From assembly GCA_963839925.1 (NCBI GenBank), contig CAWIWV010000002.1, forward strand, positions 124,001 through 188,000: a DNA stretch of 64,000 bases, written 5' to 3'. Shown here one piece after another: positions 42,217 through 50,092 of this stretch. Origin of the DNA: Bog-756 sp963839925. GTDB taxonomy: Bacteria; Actinomycetota; Acidimicrobiia; Acidimicrobiales; RAAP-2. Position 1 is the stretch's first letter. Each line of letters begins with the position of its first letter. Made by a program: the position numbers and the translations under genes. Below the pieces are notes generated by a model. That model worked only from the letters and a program-made list of their open reading frames with translations. It was not told the DNA's origin and searched no databases.

Positions 42217-42222
42217 AGATTA
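42217..42222 (-). promoter_or_regulatory. -10 box for leaderless methylmalonyl-CoA mutase transcript
   Basis: TAATCT on the minus strand, close to consensus, ends 6 nt before the ATG at 42210. A weak -35 (CTGCCA) lies 18 bp upstream. It decides the start codon in favour of 42210. Confidence 0.55.
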
Positions 42223-42278
42223 CGGCGTTTGCAGCCGATCTGGCAGAGGCCGCCACCCTCAGTCGTACTCTCAGTCGG

Positions 42279-43469
42279 TCAGCTTCCGGCGGGGGCCTGC
42301 ACTGCGTGCGGCATGCACAGGTCGTCGTACTCGGCGATCACGATGGGCGCCGCGTTGGGACCGCACGCCGGGCACTCGGGGTCGCGGTGCACCTTGAAGG
42401 TCCGGAAGCTCTCCTCGAGCGCGTCGTAGGCGAGCAGCCGACCCTGGAGGGTCTCGCCGATCCCCAACAGGAGCTTGATCGCTTCGATCGCCTGGATCGA
42501 CCCGATGATCCCCGGCAGAACGCCGAGGACGCCGGCCTCCGCGCAGCTCGGCGCGAGCTCTGCCGGCGGTGGCTCAGGGATCATGCAGCGGTAGCACGGG
42601 CCCTCGTAGGGGTTGAACAACGTGGCCTGGCCCTCGAACCGGAAGATCGAACCGTGCACCACCGGAATCCGCTTGAGGAGGGACGCGTCGTTGACCAGGT
42701 AGCGGGTCGGGAAGTTGTCGGTGCCGTCGACGATCACGTCGTAGCCGTCGATGATCTCGAGGATGTTGTCCGCTCCGAGCCGGACGTCGTAGGTAACCAC
42801 GTTGACGTCGGGGTTCATGAGGGTCAGCGTCTTCTTGGCCGAATCGACCTTGCGCTCACCGACCCGGTCGGTGTTGTGGAGGATCTGGCGCTGGAGGTTG
42901 GAGGCGTCGACCACGTCCATGTCGATGATCCCGAGCGTCCCAACCCCCGCGGCGGCGAGGTAGAGGGCCGCCGGCGAACCCAGCCCGCCCGCACCCAGCA
43001 GCAGCACCTTCGAGTCGAGCAGCTTGAGCTGTCCGGTCTCCCCGACTTCCGGCAACAACAGGTGGCGCTGGTAGCGATTCCGCTGCTCGGGGGTCAGCGA
43101 CTCCGGAGCGGACCAGGCGCGGCCCTCGTCCTTCCACCGGTTGAACCCGCCGATCACCGAGGCGACGTCGGTGTACCCGAGCTCCTGCATGGTCTGGGCG
43201 GCAAACGCGGAACGAGTACCCCCGGCGCAGTAGATGACCACATGGCTCGACTTGTCAGGGATCTTGCCCTCGACCGAGGTCTCGAGCGTTCCCCGGGGAA
43301 TGTGCACAGCGCCCGGCAGCGCGCCCTGCTCGTACTCGTCCGGCTCGCGCACGTCGAGCACGACGGCCCCGCCGTTGGCGATCTCCTGCTCGGCTTCTGC
43401 CGGCTCGACCTCCCGAATGGCCGCTTTGGCCGCGGCCAGCATCTCCCTGAAAGTAGGCACAACGATCAC
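42279..43469 (-). CDS. moeZ: Rhodanese-ThiF fusion sulfur-carrier adenylyltransferase (MoeB/MoeZ-like)
   Basis: This 396-aa enzyme activates the C-terminal Gly of a ubiquitin-like sulfur carrier (MoaD, ThiS or CysO type) and loads sulfur on it. Residues about 20-115 are a rhodanese domain (VVLDVREPDEYEQGALPGAVHIP, active loop VIYCAGGTRSAFAA). Residues about 125-396 are the ThiF/MoeB domain: LTPEQRNRYQRHLLLPEVG, the nucleotide-binding GAGGLGSPAALYLAAAGVG, zinc pairs CYRCMIPEPP and CPACGP, and PSCAEAGVLGVLPG with the catalytic Cys. In MoeZ and MOCS3 the rhodanese domain is C-terminal; here it is N-terminal. The start is GTG at 43469, or GTG at 43460. The gene lies alone behind a 220-bp upstream region with repeats. 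Confidence 0.88.
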   Translation of the reverse strand: MIVVPTFREMLAAAKAAIREVEPAEAEQEIANGGAVVLDVREPDEYEQGALPGAVHIPRGTLETSVEGKIPDKSSHVVIYCAGGTRSAFAAQTMQELGYTDVASVIGGFNRWKDEGRAWSAPESLTPEQRNRYQRHLLLPEVGETGQLKLLDSKVLLLGAGGLGSPAALYLAAAGVGTLGIIDMDVVDASNLQRQILHNTDRVGERKVDSAKKTLTLMNPDVNVVTYDVRLGADNILEIIDGYDVIVDGTDNFPTRYLVNDASLLKRIPVVHGSIFRFEGQATLFNPYEGPCYRCMIPEPPPAELAPSCAEAGVLGVLPGIIGSIQAIEAIKLLLGIGETLQGRLLAYDALEESFRTFKVHRDPECPACGPNAAPIVIAEYDDLCMPHAVQAPAGS

Positions 43470-43565
43470 GATCCCTTGGTTGCGGGCACCCCGCCCGACC
43501 AGTGGTGATGGCCGGTGAGCTGCACCAGATCCGACGTCAGGTTAAAACACTACCAGTGCAGTCAA

Positions 43566-43633
43566 CATTCCCACCGTGCCGTTTCACCCTCATTCCTACC
43601 GTTCCGGCGACGTCATTCCCGCCTCTCATTCCC
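43566..43633 (-). repeat. Four direct copies of GGAATG upstream of the moeZ-like gene
   Basis: CATTCC occurs at 43566, 43591, 43614 and 43627 (GGAATG on the minus strand, mostly GGGAATGA). The copy nearest the gene runs directly into TTGACT, a possible -35. The 220-bp gap between moeZ and the nitroreductase holds no gene. Spacings of 25, 23 and 13 bp are irregular, so this may be a regulator-binding cluster or chance. Confidence 0.4.
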
Positions 43634-43689
43634 CTCCCGGGGGGCGACTCGAATAGGGTCACCCCGCTGCCAGAGGACCCGGAGGACAC

Positions 43690-44292
43690 GTGGAGCTGAA
43701 CGAGGCACTGCGGCGGAGGAAGATGACCCGGAGCTTCAGCGGTCGTCCTCTCGACCCCGGCGTCCTCGACCGCTTGCTGACCCAGGCGCTCACCGCTCCC
43801 TCCGCCGGGAACACCCAGGGACGGGAGCTCGTCGTCCTCGAGGGTGCCGAGGAGACCTCGCTCTTCTGGGATGCGACGACCGACCCGCAATGGCGCTCAC
43901 GCTCGCGCCGGGCAGAAGGTCTTGCTCGAGCACCGGTGGTGGTGCTGCCCTTCTCCGACCCCGACGCGTACGCCGCCCGCTACCGCGAACCCGACAAACG
44001 CGCTGACGGCGGGGGGCCCGACGTCGAGTGGGTGGTGCCCTACTGGTTGGCCGACACCGCCTTTTCGGTGATGGTGTTGCTGCTCGGTGCCGCCGATGCC
44101 GGATTGGGAGCGGCGTTCCTCGGGAATTTCCGAGGCGAAGCGAACCTGCACGCCTCGCTCGGAGTCCCCGACCGGTTCCAATGGTTCGGAGCGGTCCTCC
44201 TCGGTGAGGCCGGCGAACCCGATCCTCCCCCGTCGTCGCTGGCACGGCCTCGCCGCACGATCGAGGAGTGCGTCCACCGCGGACGCTGGTAG
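43690..44292 (+). CDS. Nitroreductase family protein
   Basis: The 200-aa FMN-type protein begins MELNEALRRRKMTRSFSGRPLDPGVLDRLL with the Arg-rich FMN phosphate site (RRRKMTRSF). It continues with ALTAPSAGNTQGRELVV, ADTAFSVMVLLLGAADAGLGAAFLGNF near residues 121-147, and FGAVLLGEAGEPD. This is the standard nitroreductase fold. It could use NAD(P)H or F420-linked electrons on unknown substrates. One idea is reduction of dehydro-F420-0, since cofE here lacks the fused reductase domain, but that is unsupported by context. The GTG start follows CGGAGG at 5-10 nt. Confidence 0.85.
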   Translation: MELNEALRRRKMTRSFSGRPLDPGVLDRLLTQALTAPSAGNTQGRELVVLEGAEETSLFWDATTDPQWRSRSRRAEGLARAPVVVLPFSDPDAYAARYREPDKRADGGGPDVEWVVPYWLADTAFSVMVLLLGAADAGLGAAFLGNFRGEANLHASLGVPDRFQWFGAVLLGEAGEPDPPPSSLARPRRTIEECVHRGRW

Positions 44293-44423
44293 CAGCTCCT
44301 CGACGGCAGGTCTCGCGAACACTCCATCAAGCAAGGTCGGCGGGCAGGTGCTCGGCCAGGTGAGCCCTCCAGGGTGTGCGGAACGTCAACACGCCCGCTC
44401 ATCGACCGAGGAGAGAATCCCCT

Positions 44424-45086
44424 ATGTCCCCCATCGCAGCGCTCCCGCCCCGTACGGAAACCTGGAGGAGCCTCCGGCTGCCCCAACCACCGAACCCCGG
44501 CGGCTCGGTCCTCCGCATCGTGCCCTGGGTCGACCCGGTGGCGGACCCCCACGGCGTCCATCCCTGCTCCCGCTATGTCGAGCTGTACTGGTTGGGGGTG
44601 ATCGGACCGTCGACGACCTGGCTGCTTCGCCGACTCTCCTACGGGTTGGACGTCCATCCCGACGGATTCGACCTCGACCTCGCCGACACCGCACGGTCGC
44701 TCGGTCTGGGGGATCGCATGGGGAAGAACTCGCCCTTCCGTCGCGCACTGCAGCGGCTCGCCACCTTCGAGCTCGCCCGCCCCCACGGTCCCGACGGGCT
44801 CGCGGTGCGAACCCGTATCCCACCGCTTCCGCTCCGGCATCTCCGCCGGCTTCCCGACGCGCTGCAGGCGAGCCACCGCCGGTGGATGTCCGAGCAGCAC
44901 CTTCCCGAAGCAGAGCAGATGCGACGCAGAGCGAACCGTCTCGCCTCGGGGCTGGCGGCTGCCGGCAAGAGTCGGGCCGAGATCGAGCGGCAGCTCGGCG
45001 CGTGGCAGTTCCATCCCTCGGTCGCCTACCGGTCTGCTGAGGATGCCACCCGCCCTCGACCGGTCCAGGTGGGCGAGTCCCGATGA
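44424..45086 (+). CDS. Hypothetical protein, possible winged-helix fold
   Basis: I do not recognise this 220-aa protein as a named family. The N-terminal part (residues 10-50) is Pro-rich. The core YVELYWLGVIGPSTTWLLRRLSYGLDVHPDGF is followed by LDLADTARSLGLGDRMGKNSPFRRALQRLATFELARP, which reads like a helix-turn-helix with a wing (VRTRIPPLPLRHL). The C-terminal third is highly basic and helical (HRRWMSEQHLPEAEQMRRRANRLA). A DNA-binding role is possible but only inferred. The ATG at 44424 follows GAGGAGAG. It stands between the nitroreductase and a membrane protein gene on the same strand. Confidence 0.65.
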   Translation: MSPIAALPPRTETWRSLRLPQPPNPGGSVLRIVPWVDPVADPHGVHPCSRYVELYWLGVIGPSTTWLLRRLSYGLDVHPDGFDLDLADTARSLGLGDRMGKNSPFRRALQRLATFELARPHGPDGLAVRTRIPPLPLRHLRRLPDALQASHRRWMSEQHLPEAEQMRRRANRLASGLAAAGKSRAEIERQLGAWQFHPSVAYRSAEDATRPRPVQVGESR

Positions 45087-45142
45087 TCGCCTGAGCAACC
45101 CGCACATGCGAGACTGCGGCGATTGGACGCCCCACCCATCGG

Positions 45143-46843
45143 ATGAAGCGTCGGGGGCGTGGACGAGACGCGGCGGCGGTACTCGGAGCCTGGCTCGCCG
45201 GCGCACTCGTGTTCTTCTACGCGGAATGGTCGACCGGCTTCAACCGGGTCCTCGGGAATGTGGGGGACGGCAGGCTGACCGTCTATCTCAACGACGAGTG
45301 GTATCTGGTCCTGAAGGGTTCGGCGCCCTGGAGGAGCCCACCGTTCTTCTACCCGGTGAAGGGCGTCCTCGGGTATAGCGACACCTTCTTCCTCTACCAG
45401 ATCTTCTTCGCCCCCTTCCGAGCACTTGGTGCCGACCCGTTCCTCGCCCAGCAGCTGACCCTCATCGCCCTCAGCCTCGTCGCATTCTCCTGTTTCGTCG
45501 CGCTTGCACGGGCGACGTTCCGGGCGCCGCTGTTGATCGCCATCGTCGGTGCTCTGGTCTTCACCTTCGCCAACAACATCGGGCTCCACGCGGGTTCGGT
45601 GCAGATCTTCGGGATCTATTTCGTACCTCCGATCGCACTGCTCGCCCTCTGGTCGTGGCGATGCCGCTTCGGTCGTCCGGTCGTCTCGGTACTGGGGGCG
45701 GCATCCGCGGGCGCGCTGTACGCGCTGTTCCTGTTCTCGACCTACTACGCCGCGTGGTTGGCGCTGCTCGCCGCGGGGATCGTGGTCGTCTTCGTGGTGC
45801 TCTTCAATCCGAGGGAAGCAGCCCGCAGCTGTGGCGCTGCGCTTCGAACCGGGTGGCGGACCCTGGTCGGAGGGGTGATCGGCGCAGGGGTGGGCATCAT
45901 CCCCTTTGCCCTCACCTATCTCCCGATCGTCCATCAGTTCGGAACCCGCAACTACGAGCTGGCGATCAAGAACTACGCACCCTCGGTGAGCCAGCTCTGG
46001 AGTCCTGGCCACCAGAACGTCCTCTGGGACGACATCTTCCACTATCCGTATCCGGCTCCCCGATCGATGGCCGTGGGATCCAGCTACGCGCTGACTCCTC
46101 TGCTGTCGGCGACCATGGTCGCAGGCGTCGTCGTGATCCTCTACGCCGTCCTCACCCACCGGGCCCGGATGACCCGGAAGCTCCGGTTGACGTTGGCGCT
46201 CTGTTGCACGGCGATCGTCCTCTCGGTGCTGCCCCTCGAGACCTCGGCAGGGTCGCTCTGGATCATCGTGTGGCACCTCCCCGGGGCGAGCGCGATCCGA
46301 GCCGTCTCGCGGGTCGGACTGGCGGCAGACCTGGTTGCCGCATTCGGGCTGGTCGGTCTCTCGACCGAGGCGATGCGTCATTGGCCGCGCCTCAGGCACT
46401 CGTCAGGGTTGCGCACGATGGCTGTCGTCCTTCTGTGCCTGATCGCCGTCGAACAAGCACAGGGCACCCTCTCGTCGAAGCTCTGGCGAAACGAACAGCT
46501 CGCGATACTCGCATCGGTTCGGCCCGCTCCGGCCAACTGTCGAAGCTTCTACGTCACCGCTCCGGCCCCGACCAAGATGTTTGCCGTCGCGGTGCGGACC
46601 GAGGCGATGCTCATCTCGCAGCAGTTGGGTCTGCCGACGATCAACGGCTACAGCGGGGAGGCCCCTCCGACGTGGAAGTTCCCCAATCCGTACAAGAGCC
46701 CCTACCTCCCGATGGTCCGCCAGTGGGTACAGGCAAACCACCTGCGCGACGTGTGTGCGCTGAACATCGTCACCATGGAGTGGGATGCCCACCCCGCGAC
46801 AACCGCGGTCAGCCCGGCTCCGCCTCGTGGCCGGCGGGTGTGA
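45143..46843 (+). CDS. Polytopic membrane protein, GT-C-like, unknown function
   Basis: The 566-aa protein has around eleven hydrophobic segments between residues 10 and 440, and a C-terminal outside domain of about 120 residues. The first outside loop (GDGRLTVYLNDEWYLVLKG, with FFYPVKGVLGYSDTFFLYQIFF) resembles the acidic loop of YfhO and GT-C-type membrane glycosyltransferases, where Asp/Glu binds the lipid-linked sugar. The C-terminal domain has two Cys (NCRSFYV, RDVCALNIV). No family can be named with confidence. Its 3' end overlaps the convergent gpsA by 35 bp. Confidence 0.68.
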   Translation: MKRRGRGRDAAAVLGAWLAGALVFFYAEWSTGFNRVLGNVGDGRLTVYLNDEWYLVLKGSAPWRSPPFFYPVKGVLGYSDTFFLYQIFFAPFRALGADPFLAQQLTLIALSLVAFSCFVALARATFRAPLLIAIVGALVFTFANNIGLHAGSVQIFGIYFVPPIALLALWSWRCRFGRPVVSVLGAASAGALYALFLFSTYYAAWLALLAAGIVVVFVVLFNPREAARSCGAALRTGWRTLVGGVIGAGVGIIPFALTYLPIVHQFGTRNYELAIKNYAPSVSQLWSPGHQNVLWDDIFHYPYPAPRSMAVGSSYALTPLLSATMVAGVVVILYAVLTHRARMTRKLRLTLALCCTAIVLSVLPLETSAGSLWIIVWHLPGASAIRAVSRVGLAADLVAAFGLVGLSTEAMRHWPRLRHSSGLRTMAVVLLCLIAVEQAQGTLSSKLWRNEQLAILASVRPAPANCRSFYVTAPAPTKMFAVAVRTEAMLISQQLGLPTINGYSGEAPPTWKFPNPYKSPYLPMVRQWVQANHLRDVCALNIVTMEWDAHPATTAVSPAPPRGRRV

Positions 46844-47798
46844 GCCCCCAGTAGGCGCGGTGCGGTTCGATCTCGCCCTTCACCACCCCGTCGATCATGG
46901 TGCAGATCGGAAGCTCGAGACCGTGACGATCGGCCAGTTCGAGGGCGGCGGCCGCGGTGTTCACGCCCTCGGCCACCATGTGCATCCGGCTCAAGATGTC
47001 GTCGAGTTGGTGTCCCCTGCCGAGCTGCTCGCCCACCGCCCGGTTCCGGCTGTGCGGACTCATGCAGGTGGCGATCAGGTCGCCCATCCCGGCCAGTCCG
47101 AGGAAGGTGGTCGCCTGGGCGCCGAGCGCCACGCCGAGCCTTGCCAGCTCGGCAAGCCCTCGCGACATGACCGCGGCACGGGTGTTGTCGCCCACCCCGA
47201 GGCCCTCGCCGATGCCTGCCGCGATCGCGATCACGTTCTTCAGCGCCCCACCCATCTCGCAGCCGATGACGTCGTCGTTTCGGTAGACCCGGAAGACCCC
47301 CCTGGTAAAGACGGCCTGGATCGCGCTGCCGACTTCCATGTCCTCGGTGGCGACGACTGACGCTGCCGCTTTTCCCGAGATGATCTCGTGGGAGAGGTTG
47401 GGCCCGGTGAGCGCGGCCACCGGATGGCCCGGGACCACCTCCCTGATCACCTCGGTCATCCGGAGGAGGGTGCCCCGCTCGAGCCCCTTCGACAGGCTCA
47501 CCACCGGAACCCACGGCCGCATGATCGGCGCGGCACGCTCGACCACCCTCCGGAACCCTGACGTCGGCACCCCGACCACCAGCAGGTCCGCGTTGCAGAC
47601 TGCCTGCTCGAGGTCGGCCGTCGCGGACAGTTCGTGTGGGAGGGGGAAGCCGGGGAGGTAGGCCGGATTGACGTGGTCGGTGCTCACCGCCCTGGCGACC
47701 TCGGGATCGCGTGCCCAGAGGATGGTGTCGTGCCTCGGTGCGACCAACGAGGCGACGGTGGTGCCCCAGGACCCTGCTCCGAGCACCGCTATCCTCAT
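46809..47798 (-). CDS. gpsA: NAD(P)-dependent glycerol-3-phosphate dehydrogenase
   Basis: The enzyme makes sn-glycerol-3-P from dihydroxyacetone-P for phospholipids. The 329 aa begin MRIAVLGAGSWGTTVASLVA (NAD site). They contain VVSLSKGLERGTLLRMTEVI, AALTGPNLSHEIISGKAAASVVA and GGALKNVIAIAAGIGEGLGVGDNTRAAVMSRG with the catalytic Lys. GLAGMGDLIATCMSPHSRNRAVG near residues 245-267 completes the family pattern. The ATG at 47798 is the canonical start; longer frames upstream are not conserved in style. It follows pepA on the same strand by 16 bp. Confidence 0.94.
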   Translation of the reverse strand: MRIAVLGAGSWGTTVASLVAPRHDTILWARDPEVARAVSTDHVNPAYLPGFPLPHELSATADLEQAVCNADLLVVGVPTSGFRRVVERAAPIMRPWVPVVSLSKGLERGTLLRMTEVIREVVPGHPVAALTGPNLSHEIISGKAAASVVATEDMEVGSAIQAVFTRGVFRVYRNDDVIGCEMGGALKNVIAIAAGIGEGLGVGDNTRAAVMSRGLAELARLGVALGAQATTFLGLAGMGDLIATCMSPHSRNRAVGEQLGRGHQLDDILSRMHMVAEGVNTAAAALELADRHGLELPICTMIDGVVKGEIEPHRAYWGLTPAGHEAEPG

Positions 47799-47814
47799 GA
47801 CGGCAGCGACGCCT

Positions 47815-49377
47815 TCATGAGGAGAGCGACCCGAGCGCGAGCGCGAACTCCTCGGAGGTGACCAACTCGACCAAGGTGCGGACCCCGAATCCGGTGCCAC
47901 CCTTGGTCAGGTACCGGCTGTCCTCGTCCGAGCGGGCCGGTCCGGCGATGTCCAGGTGGGCCCAGGGCACGTCTCCGACGAACTCGCGCAGCAGCATCGC
48001 GGCAGCGATCGTGCCCGCCTGGCCCGGCCGCCCGACGTTGCGCATGTCGGCGATCTCCGAGTCGATGTGGCTCCGGTAGTCGTCCGGCATGGGGAGCGGC
48101 CAGATCGGCTCGCCGGCCCGGTCACTTGCGGTACGAAGTTCGGACATCAGCGATTCGTCGTTCCCGAGCAGGCCCCCGATGTCCTTGCCCAACGCCACGA
48201 CCGCCGCACCGGTCAGGGTCGCCAGGTCGACGATTGCATCGGGTGAGGCCTCGACGGCCAGTGCCAGCGCGTCGGCGAGCACCAGCCTTCCCTCGGCGTC
48301 CGTGTTGAGAACCTCGATGGTCTTGCCGCTTCTGGCGGTGAGGACGTCGCCAGGCTTGGTGGCCGAGCCTCCCGGCATGTTCTCGGTCAGCGGGGTGAGC
48401 GCGGTGATCCGCAACCGCGCCCCCAGGGCGGCTGCGGCGTCCACGGCACTGAGTACCGCGGCGGCGCCACCCATGTCGGTCTTCATGGTCTCCATGCCGG
48501 TCGCCGTCTTGAGTGAGAGACCGCCCGAGTCGAAGGTGATCCCTTTCCCGACGAGCGCGATGTGGGGCACCTTGCCGTCGACCTCGACCGGGTCGGAGGG
48601 CTCGTACTCGACCCGCACCAAGCGCGGCGGTTGGGTCGATCCCCGCGCCACTCCGAGCAGGCCACCCAGGTGCTCGCCGGCGATCCGATCCTCGTCCCAG
48701 ACCTCGATGCTCACTCCGGCCACACCGGCGAAGCGATCCACGAAACGGTCGGCGAGCCTGGTGGGGGTGAGCGAGCTCGGCGGCTCGTTGACCAGGTCGC
48801 GGGCCAAGGCGACCGACTCGGCGACCCGGGCTCCACGGGCGACCCCTACCTCGAGCGCCGCCCGTTCGTCCGCCGAGGCGTCGACGGCGAGCACGGCCAA
48901 CGACGCCAACCTCGACCCCGGCTCGGCGGTGCGGAACCCGTCGTACTTGTAGGAGGCGAGCCGGGCGCCGACCGAGACCGCAGCCCCCGCCCGACCGACG
49001 TCGAGATCGCTGTGCTCGGGAAGCACGAACGCCGCCGTCGCCCCCTGGCCGACCGACCGGACGAAGGCCGCAGACGCCCGGCGGAGTGATTCGAGACCGC
49101 GATCTCCCGCCAGCATCGCGGCCGATCCGATGCCCACCAGGATGATCTCCGTTCCCGACCCACCGCCCTCGGCACTGCGATAGGTCAGGGTCTGGCCGAC
49201 CTTGGCGGAGAACCCGTGCTGCTTGCACCACGACGCGTCGAGAGCCTCGGGTACCACCACCCCCGGAACGAGCGTCGAGCCGCCGGCCACGCGAGGTCCG
49301 TCGTCGGTCGAGACCACCGGAAGCCCGACGCCGACCAGGTCGGCGGGCAGCGAGTCCACGGTCAAGATCTCGATCAC
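47815..49377 (-). CDS. pepA: Leucyl aminopeptidase (M17 family)
   Basis: This 520-aa cytosolic aminopeptidase uses two metal ions. The N-terminal macro-like domain covers residues 1-170. The catalytic domain has LVGKGITFDSGGLSLKTATGM with metal-binding Lys and Asp, METMKTDMGGAAAVLSAV, and the family signature NTDAEGRLVLADAL near residues 340-353. MPGGSATKPGDVLTARSGKTIEV is also typical. I chose the GTG at 49377, preceded by GAGGAG about 8 nt upstream. It overlaps the stop of the cobalamin adenosyltransferase gene as GTGA. PepA can also bind DNA in E. coli, but nothing here indicates that. Confidence 0.93.
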   Translation of the reverse strand: MIEILTVDSLPADLVGVGLPVVSTDDGPRVAGGSTLVPGVVVPEALDASWCKQHGFSAKVGQTLTYRSAEGGGSGTEIILVGIGSAAMLAGDRGLESLRRASAAFVRSVGQGATAAFVLPEHSDLDVGRAGAAVSVGARLASYKYDGFRTAEPGSRLASLAVLAVDASADERAALEVGVARGARVAESVALARDLVNEPPSSLTPTRLADRFVDRFAGVAGVSIEVWDEDRIAGEHLGGLLGVARGSTQPPRLVRVEYEPSDPVEVDGKVPHIALVGKGITFDSGGLSLKTATGMETMKTDMGGAAAVLSAVDAAAALGARLRITALTPLTENMPGGSATKPGDVLTARSGKTIEVLNTDAEGRLVLADALALAVEASPDAIVDLATLTGAAVVALGKDIGGLLGNDESLMSELRTASDRAGEPIWPLPMPDDYRSHIDSEIADMRNVGRPGQAGTIAAAMLLREFVGDVPWAHLDIAGPARSDEDSRYLTKGGTGFGVRTLVELVTSEEFALALGSLSS

Positions 49378-49979
49378 GTCTGTTCTCCTCGGTCGGTTCC
49401 TGCGCTGCCGTCTTCCGCAGCGGTCCGTGCCCTTCGCGGAGCGGTCCGGGCGAGGAGATGGTGCTCGCCTTCGGCCCAACGGCCCATCGCCCACAACAGG
49501 TCCGACAGGCGGTTCAGGTACCGTCCCACCTCCGAGCCTTCGATCGGCGCGGTCACGTACAGCCGCTCGGCCCGGCGCGCGATGGTCCGGGCCAGATCGA
49601 GTGCGGCGGACACCCGGTTCGCGCCTGGGATCACGAAGTCACTCGGCATCTCGATCCGATCGATCAGCTCATCGATACGTACTTCGAGCTCGCCGACCAT
49701 CGCGTCGGTGACCAGAGAGGTCCCGGGGACAAGCCTCGACCGGCGCGAAGGATCGGTGGCCACCTCGGCCATGAGCACGTAGAGCTGCCGCTCGAGTGAG
49801 GTGAGCAGCTCGTCGAGCTCGGAACCGGGCTCCACCTCGGCACGGGCGACACCGAGGACCGCCTGGGCTTCGTCGACCGTCCCGTTGATCTCCATGATCG
49901 CGGAGTCCTTGCGCACCCGGTCGCCGAAGAGTAGTCCGGTGGTCCCGTCGTCGCCGGTCTTGGTATAGATCCTCACCAC
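49374..49979 (-). CDS. Cob(I)alamin adenosyltransferase, PduO/MMAB type
   Basis: The enzyme makes adenosylcobalamin from cob(I)alamin and ATP. The 201-aa protein has the PduO ATP-binding start MVRIYTKTGDDGTTGLLFGDRVRKDS, INGTVDEAQAVLGVARAE, and the helix DFVIPGANRVSAALDLARTIARRAER with Arg and Asn of the active site. LSDLLWAMGRWAE ends the five-helix bundle. Its product is the cofactor of methylmalonyl-CoA mutase encoded 7 kb away; in animals MMAB serves that enzyme. It is divergent from metH, another B12 enzyme, across 113 bp. Confidence 0.92.
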   Translation of the reverse strand: MVRIYTKTGDDGTTGLLFGDRVRKDSAIMEINGTVDEAQAVLGVARAEVEPGSELDELLTSLERQLYVLMAEVATDPSRRSRLVPGTSLVTDAMVGELEVRIDELIDRIEMPSDFVIPGANRVSAALDLARTIARRAERLYVTAPIEGSEVGRYLNRLSDLLWAMGRWAEGEHHLLARTAPRRARTAAEDGSAGTDRGEQT

Positions 49980-50004
49980 CGGTTCGTCACCACTCGATCT
50001 GCCT

Positions 50005-50024
50005 TCACCGCGTACTCACGGTGA
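50005..50024. promoter_or_regulatory. Inverted repeat between divergent adenosyltransferase and metH genes
   Basis: TCACCG and CGGTGA form a perfect 6-bp repeat with an 8-bp spacer inside the 113-bp divergent gap. It could be a regulator site for both B12-related genes. The gap is too short for a standard cobalamin riboswitch. Confidence 0.3.
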
Positions 50025-50092
50025 CGATGCTAAACGACGTCAACGGAACGGGTGCTCCCCGATGCGCCCTGCGCCGGTAGCCTTGATGGCTC

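Noticed and set aside
43561..43640. CRISPR or tandem-repeat array
   Set aside because: The repeated unit is only 6-7 bp with irregular spacing and no nearby cas genes; better read as possible regulator sites.
49980..50092. Cobalamin riboswitch before metH
   Set aside because: The gap is 113 bp and shared by two divergent genes, too short for the ~200-nt aptamer, and no B12-box is visible.
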